This document shows positions 27,573 to 36,327 of a stretch of DNA of 62,810 bases, piece by piece. Under the pieces are notes generated by a model, which searched no databases, was not told the origin of the DNA, and was given only the letters and a program-made list of their open reading frames with translations. Each line of letters opens with the position of its first letter. Position 1 is the first letter of the stretch. The stretch is from Burkholderiaceae bacterium (GTDB lineage Bacteria > Pseudomonadota > Gammaproteobacteria > Burkholderiales > Rhodocyclaceae): contig JAIPCT010000008.1 in assembly GCA_021738065.1 (NCBI GenBank), forward strand, positions 1 through 62,810, given 5' to 3'. The position numbers were made by a program, and so were the translations under genes.

Positions 27573-29144
27573 TCAGCGCGATCCTTTTATCAGTCGCGCG
27601 TTCGCCGCCTGTACCGGACGGGCATTGTTGCGATACACATGCGAGAAGATGCTCACTTGCTCGGGAGAAATCTGAACAGCCTGTTTCATCACCATCCACA
27701 GCACGCCTTCGCTGCAGGGCGGCGTCGTCAGCGATCCCATGTAGGTCCAGTAAGTGCGGCCTTCCGGCAGAAGTTTGTTCAGATCGATGACATCGTCCGG
27801 CGTTACGTCGGTTTCACGTTCCAGCGGCAGGTTGTTCCATAGTGTCTGTATCAGCGGATGCTCGCTGCCGTTCTCCAGCAGTATGGCGACCACCGCCAAT
27901 TGTCCCTCGTCATTCCTGTGCACCAGATGCACGACCATGTCATAAGCCCGACCGTTGACGCGTTCCTCCGAGGGACGATGGAAGTGAAACTGTTGCAGTT
28001 CGTAGCGTTTTCCCATTACCGTCAGTCCCATCCCGTGGCCGACATGAACTTCCACGGTATGCCCGGTGTCCGTTATGCGGAACTGTGTCGGTTTGTAGTC
28101 AAACTTGATGTCTTCAAGGTTAACCTTGATCCCTTCCCGGATGTCGATTGGCGACTGACGCTGGCCGTTGCCGCAGGTGGCGTAGTCTGAACGCAATTGC
28201 GCCCAGTTCGCCGGTCCGCCCTCACCCTCGTAAGACCACTTGACGGCTTTTGGCACCGTAACTGCATCCGGCACGTTCGTTTGAGTTTCCGGAGCCTTTT
28301 TCTTCGCTCGCCTGGGCGGTCCGGAAGTCGCGTAGTGCAGTTCGCGCAGGCGCTTGTCGGCCGCATTTTCCGCCGGCGGAGGCGCGCCAGGTTCCCGAAT
28401 CGGCGCCGCGAGCGGCGCTTGAGCCCGCTCCGGTGCTGCTTTGGGGCTCGATATGGGGGCCTCCGCTTTCGACTTGCCAGCAACTTTGCCACCGGCGTCC
28501 GTCATATCCATTGCAGCCCTGTCCGCAGCTGCCTTGTCGATCGCAGGCAGAATGATCATTTTTGGCTTGCCAGCCGCGACCACGGGGGTGGTATCGGCAA
28601 CCGGCGTTAGCTTGGGCGTCGGTTGCGAATTCGCCAGCGTACGCATATCGGCGTGCATCGCCGCGGGCCGTTCAGCCTCCTGCTGAAGCAGAATCTTAAC
28701 TTCAGCCTCAGCGCCGATGCCAGCCTCGGCGGGCAACCCGCCTTTGGTGACAGCTACGCAGGCCAAGCTGAGCAGACGCTCATCGACGCTGCCGACCTCA
28801 ACCCGATTGGCTCGCTGACGCGACACTTCCTCATCGCGCAACGGTGTGTCGCTGTTGAAGTAGGCGCGGCGCAATGTCGTGAAACGACGTCCCGCGCAGT
28901 CATACTGAATCAGCGCCCGAATGGAGTCATAACTACCGCTGGCATCGCTGACGTTCCGATCAAGTCGGATCCGGCTCCAGGCCGTGGCACTCGCGGCACT
29001 TCGGGATACGCTGAGCATATCCATCTCGATGGTTTCGTTTTTCCCGGCAGCAACTTTTTGCCAACCGCCGGCCACTGCGGTTCCTTGCAAACCGATGATC
29101 AGGACGAAAACTCCAATAGCGGCTGATGCAGGAAGTACAGACAT
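27573..29144 (-). CDS. Exported alpha-carbonic anhydrase with N-terminal adhesin-E-like domain
   Basis: A 523-residue protein. The signal peptide (about 1-26) is followed by a domain resembling surface-adhesin protein E (about 27-135), a long Ala/Pro/Lys-rich linker (135-290) and a C-terminal alpha-class carbonic anhydrase (about 300-520). The last has GQRQSPIDI, zinc ligands His387, His389 and His406 (QFHFHRPSEE, VVHLVHR) and SLTTPPCSEGVLW. It should interconvert CO2 and bicarbonate in the periplasm or at the surface. The ATG at 29144 has GGGGA 7 bases upstream, better than two earlier in-frame ATGs. Most alpha enzymes are about 250 residues, so the N-terminal fusion is notable. No link to motility is evident. 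Confidence 0.88.
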   Translation of the reverse strand: MSVLPASAAIGVFVLIIGLQGTAVAGGWQKVAAGKNETIEMDMLSVSRSAASATAWSRIRLDRNVSDASGSYDSIRALIQYDCAGRRFTTLRRAYFNSDTPLRDEEVSRQRANRVEVGSVDERLLSLACVAVTKGGLPAEAGIGAEAEVKILLQQEAERPAAMHADMRTLANSQPTPKLTPVADTTPVVAAGKPKMIILPAIDKAAADRAAMDMTDAGGKVAGKSKAEAPISSPKAAPERAQAPLAAPIREPGAPPPAENAADKRLRELHYATSGPPRRAKKKAPETQTNVPDAVTVPKAVKWSYEGEGGPANWAQLRSDYATCGNGQRQSPIDIREGIKVNLEDIKFDYKPTQFRITDTGHTVEVHVGHGMGLTVMGKRYELQQFHFHRPSEERVNGRAYDMVVHLVHRNDEGQLAVVAILLENGSEHPLIQTLWNNLPLERETDVTPDDVIDLNKLLPEGRTYWTYMGSLTTPPCSEGVLWMVMKQAVQISPEQVSIFSHVYRNNARPVQAANARLIKGSR

Positions 29145-29403
29145 GGTTTCCCCAAAATTCATTGATGGCGCATCCCAATTCACGGCACGGCAGCCAAAAT
29201 CTTTAGTGGGTGCTGGAAACCTGAACCGAGCGGGTCAGGCGCGACCTGCTGGAGCGATCCGGTGCTTTGCCGCCAAAGCAAGGCACGTTCTGCATTGATA
29301 CGGATTTGTGATTCAGCGAGCTGCCGCGGCCAAACCGTGTTTCAGAGAAGGCAAGCGTCGGGCATGAACACAGCCGACAAATGGCTTCGCGGGCAGTGCG
29401 CCC

Positions 29404-29733
29404 TCAGACCTGAATATTCATGATGTCGTGATAGGCCGAGACCAGCTTATTGCGCACTTGCACCATTTGCTGGAAGGACAGGCTGGCTTTCTGAAGATTG
29501 ATCATTACGTCCTGCAGATTGACGTCGCTCTGGCCAACCGAAAAGTCCTCGGCCATTTTGTGGGCATCCTGCTGCGCGGCATTGACCTGATCGATCGTGC
29601 TCTTCAGCACCTCGGCAAAATCCGGACCGCCGGCTGGCGCTTCATTTTTGCCTCCGGTCTTTCCGCTCGCAAGAGACGATGTCGAACGAAGTTCGGAGAT
29701 CATCTGTTCCAATTGACGTGTGTCGATGGCCAT
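29404..29733 (-). CDS. fliE: Flagellar hook-basal body protein FliE
   Basis: A 109-residue rod-adaptor protein joining the MS ring to the rod. The C-terminal half has SDVNLQDVMINLQKASLSFQQM and VRNKLVSAYHDIMNIQV, the FliE signature. It is set apart from fliF by the flrBC genes and lies on the opposite strand. A sigma-54 promoter at 29947-29962 drives it with a leader of about 200 nt carrying a G-rich element. The ribosome-binding site is weak, which makes leader control of interest. Confidence 0.95.
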   Translation of the reverse strand: MAIDTRQLEQMISELRSTSSLASGKTGGKNEAPAGGPDFAEVLKSTIDQVNAAQQDAHKMAEDFSVGQSDVNLQDVMINLQKASLSFQQMVQVRNKLVSAYHDIMNIQV

Positions 29734-29828
29734 GGCGCTAAGCTTACCCTAAGCCGGTCAAGCCGGAACCCAACAGGGAAGGCTTCGATGAAGAATCTTG
29801 ACGCTCGGCCGGGAAAACGAATTGAAGG

Positions 29829-29860
29829 CCCCCCACCCCCATCCCCGCCCCAGGGCGGGG
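29829..29860 (-). promoter_or_regulatory. G-quadruplex/hairpin element in fliE leader
   Basis: On the transcribed (minus-strand-sense) side, 29851-29829 reads as G4-C-G4-AT-G5-T-G6: four G-tracts with loops of 1, 2 and 1 nt. The same G4-C-G4 region can instead form a perfect 8-bp hairpin with 2-nt loop (29843-29860, CCCCGCCC/GGGCGGGG). The two folds exclude each other. It lies between the sigma-54 promoter and the fliE start, about 75-105 nt into the predicted leader. Confidence 0.6.
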
Positions 29861-29946
29861 CTACGGATCAGCTCGCTTCGCTCGAAATTCTTCGCAGGAT
29901 TTGTCATGACTTGGTCGCTGAGTGATTAAAAGATCAGAATTGAAAA

Positions 29947-29962
29947 AGCAACCATCGTGCCA
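29947..29962 (-). promoter_or_regulatory. Sigma-54 promoter for fliE
   Basis: Minus strand reads TGGCAC-GATGG-TTGCT, a full match to the -24/-12 consensus with the right 5-base spacer. Transcription would begin near 29935 and run to fliE. It lies just past the flrC stop, the likely activator gene. Confidence 0.85.
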
Positions 29963-29977
29963 GAGCGTTCATTTAAC

Positions 29978-31381
29978 TCAGTCTTTTTCTGCTTCATTGA
30001 AAAAACCTTCCGCGCGATACTGGTTCAGCTTGTTTCTCAGAGTGCGTTCCGATATCCCTAGCACCTCAACAGCCTTCTTGCGCGATCCGCCGACACTGAC
30101 CAGAGTATCCCAGATATGCTGCCGTTCAAGCGCCTTCATATTCGCTGGAACGCTCTCTGTGACAGGGTTTGCGTTCAAAGCAGCTGACTGGACCGGACGC
30201 GCCGTCAGCGAAGCGGCTGCGCCCTCCTCGCCCGGTGACCTTGCCGATTTTGCAAGTGTGGCCAAATACTCCGGCAGACCCTCTGCGCTGATGATCTCGC
30301 TCGGCTCGACAATCAGCGCGCGCTGAACGACATTTTCCAGCTCCCTGACATTGCCCGGCCAGCCATGGGCGAGCAGCCGGGCCTCGGCGGAAGCGGCAAA
30401 TCCTGCCGTGCGTCGTGCCGCAGCGGCCATTTTTGCCAGTATCCGGCGTGCCAAGGGCAGGATATCCCCGGGCCGTTCGCGCAGCGGCGGAATTTCCAGC
30501 GGAAAAACATTGAGCCGGTAGAACAGATCTTCACGAAACCGCCCCGCGCGGACTTCTCCGGCCATGTCCCGATTGGATGTGGCCAAAACGCGAATATCCA
30601 GCGCCACAGGTTTTTTGCCGCCGACGCGCTCCACTTCGCGCTCCTGCAGTACGCGCAACAACTTGGCCTGCAGGCCCAGCGGCATTTCGGATATTTCGTC
30701 GAGCAACAGGGTGCCGCCATTGGCTTGTTCGAATTTCCCGGCCTGGGCGGTCTGGGCACCTGTATACGCACCTTTTTCGTAACCAAACAGTGTCGCCTCA
30801 AGCAGCGTATCGGGTATTGCCGCGCAGTTGATGGCGACAAAGGTGCCCTTCGATCGAGGCGACTGATCGTGGATGTAACGCGCAAAGACTTCCTTGCCGA
30901 CACCCGATTCGCCCGTCAGCAGCACCGTGGCATCGGTCCTCGCCACCCGTGCGGCGAGCAACAGGGTGGAGTGCGTCTTCGCATCGACTGCAATGACACC
31001 ATCCGGAGGCGGTGGTGGCGTCGCATAGCGGGCGATCTGATCAATCAGCGCCTTGGGCTCGAAGGGCTTGAGCATGAAATCACAGGCGCCGCCTCGCATC
31101 GCCGCCACGGCCTTGTCGACATCACCGAAGGCTGTCATCAACAACACTGGCAAGCCCGGGTGGCGGCTGCGGATTTCTGCCAGCAGGGCAAGCCCATCCA
31201 TCGGGCTCATCCGCAGATCCGACACCACCATGTTGCAGGCCTTGCGTCTCAACGATTCAAGTGCCGCTGGGCCACCGTCGACGCCAGCTACATCATGACC
31301 GGCCGACTCCAGGGTAATTTGCAGCGCGTCGCGCAAGGCGTCGTCGTCCTCGACGACCAGGATTTTCAGTTTTCCGGACAT
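29978..31381 (-). CDS. flrC: Sigma-54-dependent flagellar response regulator FlrC/FleR
   Basis: A 467-residue NtrC-type activator. The receiver (1-120) has Asp55 in VSDLRMSPMDG and Lys in LKPF. The AAA+ domain (about 128-360) has Walker A GESGVGKE, the sigma-54 contact loop GAYTGA and Walker B TLLLDEISEM. The C-terminal Fis-type helix-turn-helix has RKKAVEVLGISERTLRNKL. It should activate class III flagellar promoters after phosphorylation by FlrB. Its start overlaps the end of flrB by 16 bp. Sigma-54 sites before fliE, fliK and flgB are likely targets. Confidence 0.94.
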   Translation of the reverse strand: MSGKLKILVVEDDDALRDALQITLESAGHDVAGVDGGPAALESLRRKACNMVVSDLRMSPMDGLALLAEIRSRHPGLPVLLMTAFGDVDKAVAAMRGGACDFMLKPFEPKALIDQIARYATPPPPPDGVIAVDAKTHSTLLLAARVARTDATVLLTGESGVGKEVFARYIHDQSPRSKGTFVAINCAAIPDTLLEATLFGYEKGAYTGAQTAQAGKFEQANGGTLLLDEISEMPLGLQAKLLRVLQEREVERVGGKKPVALDIRVLATSNRDMAGEVRAGRFREDLFYRLNVFPLEIPPLRERPGDILPLARRILAKMAAAARRTAGFAASAEARLLAHGWPGNVRELENVVQRALIVEPSEIISAEGLPEYLATLAKSARSPGEEGAAASLTARPVQSAALNANPVTESVPANMKALERQHIWDTLVSVGGSRKKAVEVLGISERTLRNKLNQYRAEGFFNEAEKD

Positions 31382-32568
31382 GGCAGACTCAGGATGAATT
31401 CGGCTCCCGCACTCGGGTCGGACACGACTTCGATTCCGCCACCATGGGCTCGCGCAACGCCACGTGCAATGGCAAGACCGAGGCCTGTGCCGTCACTACG
31501 TGTAGTGTAAAAAGGTTCAAACAAACGGGCGGCGGTCGCCCTGTCCATACCGCAGCCATTGTCCCGCACCGCCAGATAAACCACGCCTTCCTTGCGTCGA
31601 GCGGACAGCCCGATACAGCCTTCATTCACACCATCAAGCGCCTGCAAGGCGTTCTCCAGGAGGCTCGTCAAAGCGCCCACCAGTGATTCGCGCTTGCCCG
31701 TAAGAGGCGCGCCGCCGCTGTCATCGGTCACCATGAAGCGAACGCCGCGGGTCTGGGCCAAGGGCTCGAAGTTTTGCGCCAGCTCTCCCAGTAATTCCGT
31801 CACCGAAAAACGTTCGCGACCGAGGGCTTCGCCGCGGGCAAACAAGAGCATGTTCTGGATCAATTGTTCGATGTGCTTCAGGCGCGCCACGGTTTTATTT
31901 GCGATGGATTGGGTACTGGTGGCGGAAAGTTCCGGGTTTTCCAGGTTGCCGGCATACAGCAGCGCGGCAGCCAATGGCGTGCGCAACTGATGCGCCAACT
32001 GGGCCGCCATTTCACCCATTGCCGCCAGACGCTGGTTGCGCTCGGCCCGCGTTTTCAAGGCCTGGGCTTCGGTAATGTCGTTCAGCAGCACGATGCGACC
32101 GCCCGCCGAATCCAGCGGAGTCACGGCAATGGCCAGGCGCCGCTCGCCACCAAGGAACTCCCCCGGGGTGTCGCCTGGCGACAGCGTCTCCGACTCTATC
32201 GCCGTCCAGCCAGCGCCGACTTTTACGCCACCCAGGAAACGGCTGGCGGCGGGATTGATTTGCACCACGGTACCGGCGTCATCGAGCACCACCACGCCGG
32301 CAGGCAAGGCGTCGAGCAACAGGCTCAGCCGCTCGGTCAACGCGGCTTTCTCCTGATACTGCTGGCGCAAGGCCCCATTTGCCGCAGCAAGCTCCTCGCT
32401 CAAGCGCGAAACTTGGCCCTGCAATTCGCTGTAGGCACCCGCCAGTTCCTCTGACGCCTGGCTGAAGATGTGAAACGCTTCGGCCAGACGCAGAGCTTCC
32501 TGTGGCGCGACCTGGGGCGATGGCGCAGGATCCAGACTTGGCGCGATGGGGACTGGCGAGGGTGGCAT
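31366..32568 (-). CDS. flrB: Flagellar sensor kinase FlrB/FleS
   Basis: A 400-residue cytoplasmic kinase with no TM segment. An N-terminal coiled coil (about 25-75) leads to a PAS domain (about 80-165), HisKA with phospho-His in AAQLAHQLRTPLAA and HATPase_c with NALQALDG, DNGCGMD and GTGLGLAI. It phosphorylates FlrC, whose gene overlaps its 3' end. The PAS domain contains a copy of the dispersed repeat (residues VKVGAGWTA). It is divergent from fliF across 178 bp. The ribosome-binding site is weak. Confidence 0.93.
   Translation of the reverse strand: MPPSPVPIAPSLDPAPSPQVAPQEALRLAEAFHIFSQASEELAGAYSELQGQVSRLSEELAAANGALRQQYQEKAALTERLSLLLDALPAGVVVLDDAGTVVQINPAASRFLGGVKVGAGWTAIESETLSPGDTPGEFLGGERRLAIAVTPLDSAGGRIVLLNDITEAQALKTRAERNQRLAAMGEMAAQLAHQLRTPLAAALLYAGNLENPELSATSTQSIANKTVARLKHIEQLIQNMLLFARGEALGRERFSVTELLGELAQNFEPLAQTRGVRFMVTDDSGGAPLTGKRESLVGALTSLLENALQALDGVNEGCIGLSARRKEGVVYLAVRDNGCGMDRATAARLFEPFYTTRSDGTGLGLAIARGVARAHGGGIEVVSDPSAGAEFILSLPCPEN
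32200..32224 (-). repeat. Dispersed 25-bp repeat, copy 6 (in flrB)
   Basis: Two mismatches to the shared pattern (TG for GA at positions 17-18). It is sense in flrB and encodes KVGAGWTA within the PAS domain, the same frame as in CheA, MCP and FlhF. Confidence 0.8.
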
Positions 32569-32746
32569 GACTTGATGATGGCAGAATCACGGCCTGCAAA
32601 CAAGAAGATAGGCGGCTTTCCGGGATGCGATATGCCGGTAAAAATTGCCGCTTCTTTCAGGAACCAGGCTTGGCGCGGCAGTTCATACTTTGCACGCAGG
32701 CGAATTGACCCGAAATATTGACTGAAATCTGGACACACCGCACAAC

Positions 32747-34357
32747 ATGGCAGAAACCGCAACGGCCGCAAACCCGTTCCCGATATCACTTGATGCATTC
32801 ATTCGCATGGATGCCCGGCAGAAGTTCATCGCCATGATCGGCACCGCCATGTTCCTGGCGATCATGATCGGCGGTTTGCTTTGGGCCCGCGAACCATCTT
32901 ACGCCGTGCTGTTTTCCATCCAGGATGAAAAGGATGGTGGCCAGATAGTCGCCGCCCTGCAGCAGCAAAACATTGCCTATCGATTCAGCGAGGGCGGCCA
33001 CACCATCCTTGTGCCGCAAGCTGTCGTTCATGACACGCGCCTGCGCCTGGCAGCGCAGGGAATGCCCAAGGGCGGCCTGGTCGGATTCGAGTTGCTTGAG
33101 AATCAGAAAATCGGCATCAGCCAGTTTGCCGAACAGGTCAACTACCAGCGCGGGCTGGAAGGTGAGCTTTCGCGCTCTATTCAGTCACTGGCTGCCGTCA
33201 AGGGTGCGCGAGTGCACCTGGCCATTCCCAAGCAATCCGCTTTCCTGCGCGATGACCAGAAACCTTCGGCCTCGGTGCTGGTCAGCCTCTATGCCGGGCG
33301 CCGACTGGAGCCTGCGCAGGTGGTCGGCATCGTCAATCTGGTTGCCTCCAGCGTGCCGCAACTTCTTCCCAAGAACGTGAGCGTGATCGACCAGGAGGGT
33401 GCCCTGCTCTCGCAGCAGAAAGATCCTTCGCGCGATGCAGGACTCGACGCCTCCCAGCTCAAGTACGTACGAGAGATCGAAACCGGTTACGTAAGGAATA
33501 TCGAGGCAATTCTTGCGCCGATTGTCGGCAACAGCAATGTCAGGGCCCAAGTCGCTGCGGATATAGACTTTGCGCAAGTTGACCATGTCGCGGAAACATT
33601 CAAGCCCAATCCCAGCCCGGATACCGTCATCCGCAGCCAGCAAATTGCCGAGTCCGGCAATGGTTCTCCGCCGGCGGCCGGCATTCCCGGCGCACTCAGC
33701 AATCAGCCGCCCGCTCCGGCAACGGCAACTCCAGGTGCGGCGGCGGCCGGTGTTAGCCTCGAAGGTGACACCGCAGCCGATCGGAACTACAGTAAAAATG
33801 CCACCATCAACTACGAAGTCGATAAGTCGATCCGCCATACCAAGAATGCCCCGGGCGGAATTCGGCGCCTGTCTGTCGCCGTGGTGGTCAACTACAAAAA
33901 AGACCCTGCGAAACCCAAGCCGCTGCCGCTCACAGCGGCTGATATCAAGCAAATCACGGAACTTGCACGCGAGGCCGTGGGTTTTAACAAAGAGCGCGGC
34001 GATTCCCTGAATGTGGCCAACGCACCATTTGCGACGATAGAAAAGGAGATCATTCCCGATATCCCGCTCTGGGCGAATTCCGAACTCATGTCGACGCTTA
34101 AAGAACTGGGCAAATACTTGCTCATCCTGGGCATCATCTACTGGTTGTGGACCCGCATCTTGAAACCATTGCTGGAGAAACTCATGGAAGCCGTCCCTCC
34201 CGCTCCGGTGCATGCGGAAACTGGTTCCGAAACACGCTCGCACATGGCTCAGATGAGCTATGAAGGCAAGCTTGCCGCCGCTCGCGAAATGGCGAAGCAG
34301 GACCCCAAGGCCGTGGCCAGCATGATCAAGGATTGGGTCGGCGGCAGTGAGCGCTGA
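32747..34357 (+). CDS. fliF: Flagellar MS-ring protein FliF
   Basis: A 536-residue inner-membrane protein. TM1 (about 25-45) starts the periplasmic ring-building domains, with family sequence LRLAAQGMPKGGLVGFELL and RALEGELSRSI-like LEGELSRSIQSL. An Ala/Pro-rich loop (about 310-340) follows, then TM2 near 450-470 and a cytoplasmic tail that binds FliG (DPKAVASMIKDWV). The ATG at 32747 follows no strong ribosome-binding site. It overlaps fliG by 11 bp. No consensus sigma-54 site was found just upstream, unlike the other flagellar units here. Confidence 0.96.
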   Translation: MAETATAANPFPISLDAFIRMDARQKFIAMIGTAMFLAIMIGGLLWAREPSYAVLFSIQDEKDGGQIVAALQQQNIAYRFSEGGHTILVPQAVVHDTRLRLAAQGMPKGGLVGFELLENQKIGISQFAEQVNYQRGLEGELSRSIQSLAAVKGARVHLAIPKQSAFLRDDQKPSASVLVSLYAGRRLEPAQVVGIVNLVASSVPQLLPKNVSVIDQEGALLSQQKDPSRDAGLDASQLKYVREIETGYVRNIEAILAPIVGNSNVRAQVAADIDFAQVDHVAETFKPNPSPDTVIRSQQIAESGNGSPPAAGIPGALSNQPPAPATATPGAAAAGVSLEGDTAADRNYSKNATINYEVDKSIRHTKNAPGGIRRLSVAVVVNYKKDPAKPKPLPLTAADIKQITELAREAVGFNKERGDSLNVANAPFATIEKEIIPDIPLWANSELMSTLKELGKYLLILGIIYWLWTRILKPLLEKLMEAVPPAPVHAETGSETRSHMAQMSYEGKLAAAREMAKQDPKAVASMIKDWVGGSER

Positions 34358-35351
34358 AAGCGAAGGCATCGAGAAGAGCGCGATTCTGTTGCTCTCGCTG
34401 GGCCAGGATGAAGCCGCCGAAATACTGAAGAACCTCGGACCAAAAGAAGTCCAGAAGCTGGGTCACGCCATGGCTGCGCTGAAACAGGTCGAGCGCGTGC
34501 GCATCGAGTCGGTCATCGATGAATTCACGGCGCAGTCGGCCAAGGGCGCGCCGGTTTCAATCGACAACGAAACCATCAAGGCCATGCTGACCAAGGCCCT
34601 GGGAGATGATCGCGCCGCGGGCATCATCAGTCGCATCATGTCGGGCAACGACACGGCTGGCATTGAAGGACTGAAATGGATGGATGCGGCCAGCGTAGCC
34701 GACCTGATTCGCAATGAGCACCCGCAGATCATCGCCACCATACTCGTGCATCTGGAATACGATCATGCGGGCGATATTCTCAAGCAGTTCACCGATCGCT
34801 TGCGTAATGATGTCCTGCTGCGTATCGCGACATTGGATGGAGTACAGCCAACCGCCTTGCGCGAACTGAACGAAGCGCTGACACGAATTCTCTCCGGCGC
34901 CGCGGTCAGCGCCAAGAAAACCGCCATCGGCGGCATTCGGCACGCCGCAGAAATCCTCAACTTTGTCGGTCAGTCCAATGAAACCGCCATTATTGACAAC
35001 GTCCGCGAATACGATGCGGACCTGGCGCAAAAAATCCTCGACGAAATGTTCATCTTCGAGAACTTGCTGGATGTTGACGATCGCGGAATTCAATTGCTGC
35101 TGCGTGAAGTGCAATCCGATGCGCTGATCATTGCCTTGAAAGGGGCGTCGCCGGAACTGCGCGAAAAGATATTTAAAAACATGTCGCAACGCGCCGCCGA
35201 AATGCTCCGGGAAGACCTCGAGTCAAAAGGTCCGGTGCGTCTTTCGGAAGTTGAAAATGAGCAAAAAGAAATCCTCAAGGTCGCCCGACGCCTGGCCGAG
35301 GAAGGACAGATCCAGCTTGGTGGCGGGGGCGAGGGCGACGCCTTCGTCTGA
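34347..35351 (+). CDS. fliG: Flagellar motor switch protein FliG
   Basis: A 334-residue rotor protein. The N-terminal domain binds FliF, the middle domain has the EHPQ motif (NEHPQIIATILVHL) and the C-terminal domain has the charged torque helix (MSQRAAEMLREDLESKGPV). Start is a GTG inside fliF. A Gly-rich tail GGGGEGDAFV ends the protein. It is normally followed tightly by fliH; here 301 bp intervene. Confidence 0.96.
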   Translation: MSAESEGIEKSAILLLSLGQDEAAEILKNLGPKEVQKLGHAMAALKQVERVRIESVIDEFTAQSAKGAPVSIDNETIKAMLTKALGDDRAAGIISRIMSGNDTAGIEGLKWMDAASVADLIRNEHPQIIATILVHLEYDHAGDILKQFTDRLRNDVLLRIATLDGVQPTALRELNEALTRILSGAAVSAKKTAIGGIRHAAEILNFVGQSNETAIIDNVREYDADLAQKILDEMFIFENLLDVDDRGIQLLLREVQSDALIIALKGASPELREKIFKNMSQRAAEMLREDLESKGPVRLSEVENEQKEILKVARRLAEEGQIQLGGGGEGDAFV

Positions 35352-35395
35352 TATCCGGCGTTAGTGTGCGTTTGCGCGCGCATTGGACACAATCC

Positions 35396-35423
35396 TTGCG
35401 ACTTCGAAATACTCTCCTATACT
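35396..35423 (+). promoter_or_regulatory. Sigma-70-like promoter in the fliG-fliH gap
   Basis: A -35-like TTGCGA (35396-35401) is 16 bases from a -10-like TATACT (35418-35423). It matches 4/6 and 5/6 of the consensus. Transcription would start near 35430, about 220 nt before fliH. Confidence 0.45.
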
Positions 35424-35614
35424 GGTTTGATCGATGCATATTTGGTAGGAGTGAATCTTCGTCCAACGATGAAGGCGCTGGGTCTGCTTGGTCTGTTCGG
35501 TTACGTATATACCGCAACATCCTGCGTCATTCACGGATTAACGAAACGCCTCGCCCATGAGAGGATTTAATCTCGGGAGACAACCAAGTAATCATTCAAC
35601 CCACTATTGGTAGG

Positions 35615-35642
35615 CTGAAAGAAAGCCTCGATATTCTTTCGG
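35615..35642 (+). promoter_or_regulatory. Hairpin immediately upstream of fliH
   Basis: The arms GAAAGAA (35617-35623) and TTCTTTC (35634-35640) pair perfectly, with two further outer pairs including a G-U. The loop is 10 nt. It ends 10 bases before the fliH ATG, overlapping where a ribosome-binding site would lie. Confidence 0.4.
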
Positions 35643-35652
35643 ATTGATCGCT

Positions 35653-36327
35653 ATGAGCAACACCAATTCACGTGCCACATGGGAACCTTGGGAACTGGAG
35701 AGTTTCAACGGTCCCAGCCAAGCCAAAGCCAGCATCACAACAATCGGCAAAGTTGCCGCTCCGGCTGATGCCGAGGTCGACGGCACCCGATCACGCGAAT
35801 CCGAGGGACAAAAAGGCTTTCAGGCAGGGTACGACGCCGGCCATGCGGAAGGCTTGCTTGCGGGAACTGAGCAGGCGCAAAAAATTGAAGGAGAACTGGC
35901 CAACCAATTGGGCCAGATCATTTCCCGATTCGATTCCGGGATTGCTGAACTTGAGCATGCCGTAGGTAATGAGTTGCTGGCGCTTGCGCTCGAAATCGCC
36001 CGCAAAATCACTCATCAGACTGTCAAACTACGTCCCGAGATCATTCTCGATGTCATTCACGAAGCTTTGGGCCAATTACCCGCGCTACATGCAACCATTC
36101 ACCTGAATCCGTTGGACGCCGCGCGGGTACGTCAAACCACAGATGATCATTTGACGCGTGGCGGACATCGCATTCTGGATGACTCCAGCCTTGAGCGTGG
36201 CGATGTCGTCATTGAAGCGGGCGGCACCAATCTCGATGCCCGCCTCGCCACGCGTTGGCAGCGTGTTACCGCAGCGCTTGATCAAGACACTTCCTGGCTT
36301 GCCGAGGACGCTCCGGAACAGCCATGA
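35653..36327 (+). CDS. fliH: Flagellar export regulator FliH
   Basis: A 224-residue protein that binds and restrains the export ATPase FliI. It has a charged N-terminus (WEPWELES), GxxxG-type repeats ([15 protein letters not shown]), then the C-terminal alpha/beta region with [33 protein letters not shown]. The ATG at 35653 is preferred to a TTG 9 bp earlier. Its stop overlaps the fliI start (ATGA). Confidence 0.93.
   Translation: MSNTNSRATWEPWELESFNGPSQAKASITTIGKVAAPADAEVDGTRSRESEGQKGFQAGYDAGHAEGLLAGTEQAQKIEGELANQLGQIISRFDSGIAELEHAVGNELLALALEIARKITHQTVKLRPEIILDVIHEALGQLPALHATIHLNPLDAARVRQTTDDHLTRGGHRILDDSSLERGDVVIEAGGTNLDARLATRWQRVTAALDQDTSWLAEDAPEQP

Larger units (their letters stand above)
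35352..35652. other. 301-bp AT-richer gap between fliG and fliH
   Basis: It interrupts what is usually a tight operon. It holds a sigma-70-like promoter (35396-35423) and a 9-bp hairpin just before fliH. Small frames exist, such as a 33-codon ATG frame at 35469 (MKALGLLGLF start), but without family support. It may be a long fliH leader or encode a small RNA. Confidence 0.5.

Noticed and set aside
32579-32594. Sigma-54 site before fliF (TGGCAG with GC 10 bases on)
   Set aside because: The -12 part reads CGGCC rather than TTGCW, and the site is palindromic for GG/GC on both strands. Not convincing.
35384-35399. Sigma-54-like GG...GC in the fliG-fliH gap
   Set aside because: GG and GC are 11 rather than 10 bases apart, so it does not fit the -24/-12 rule.
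35364-35570. 68-codon frame in the fliG-fliH gap
   Set aside because: No ribosome-binding site at its start and no known family. The shorter ATG frame at 35469 is noted only as possible.
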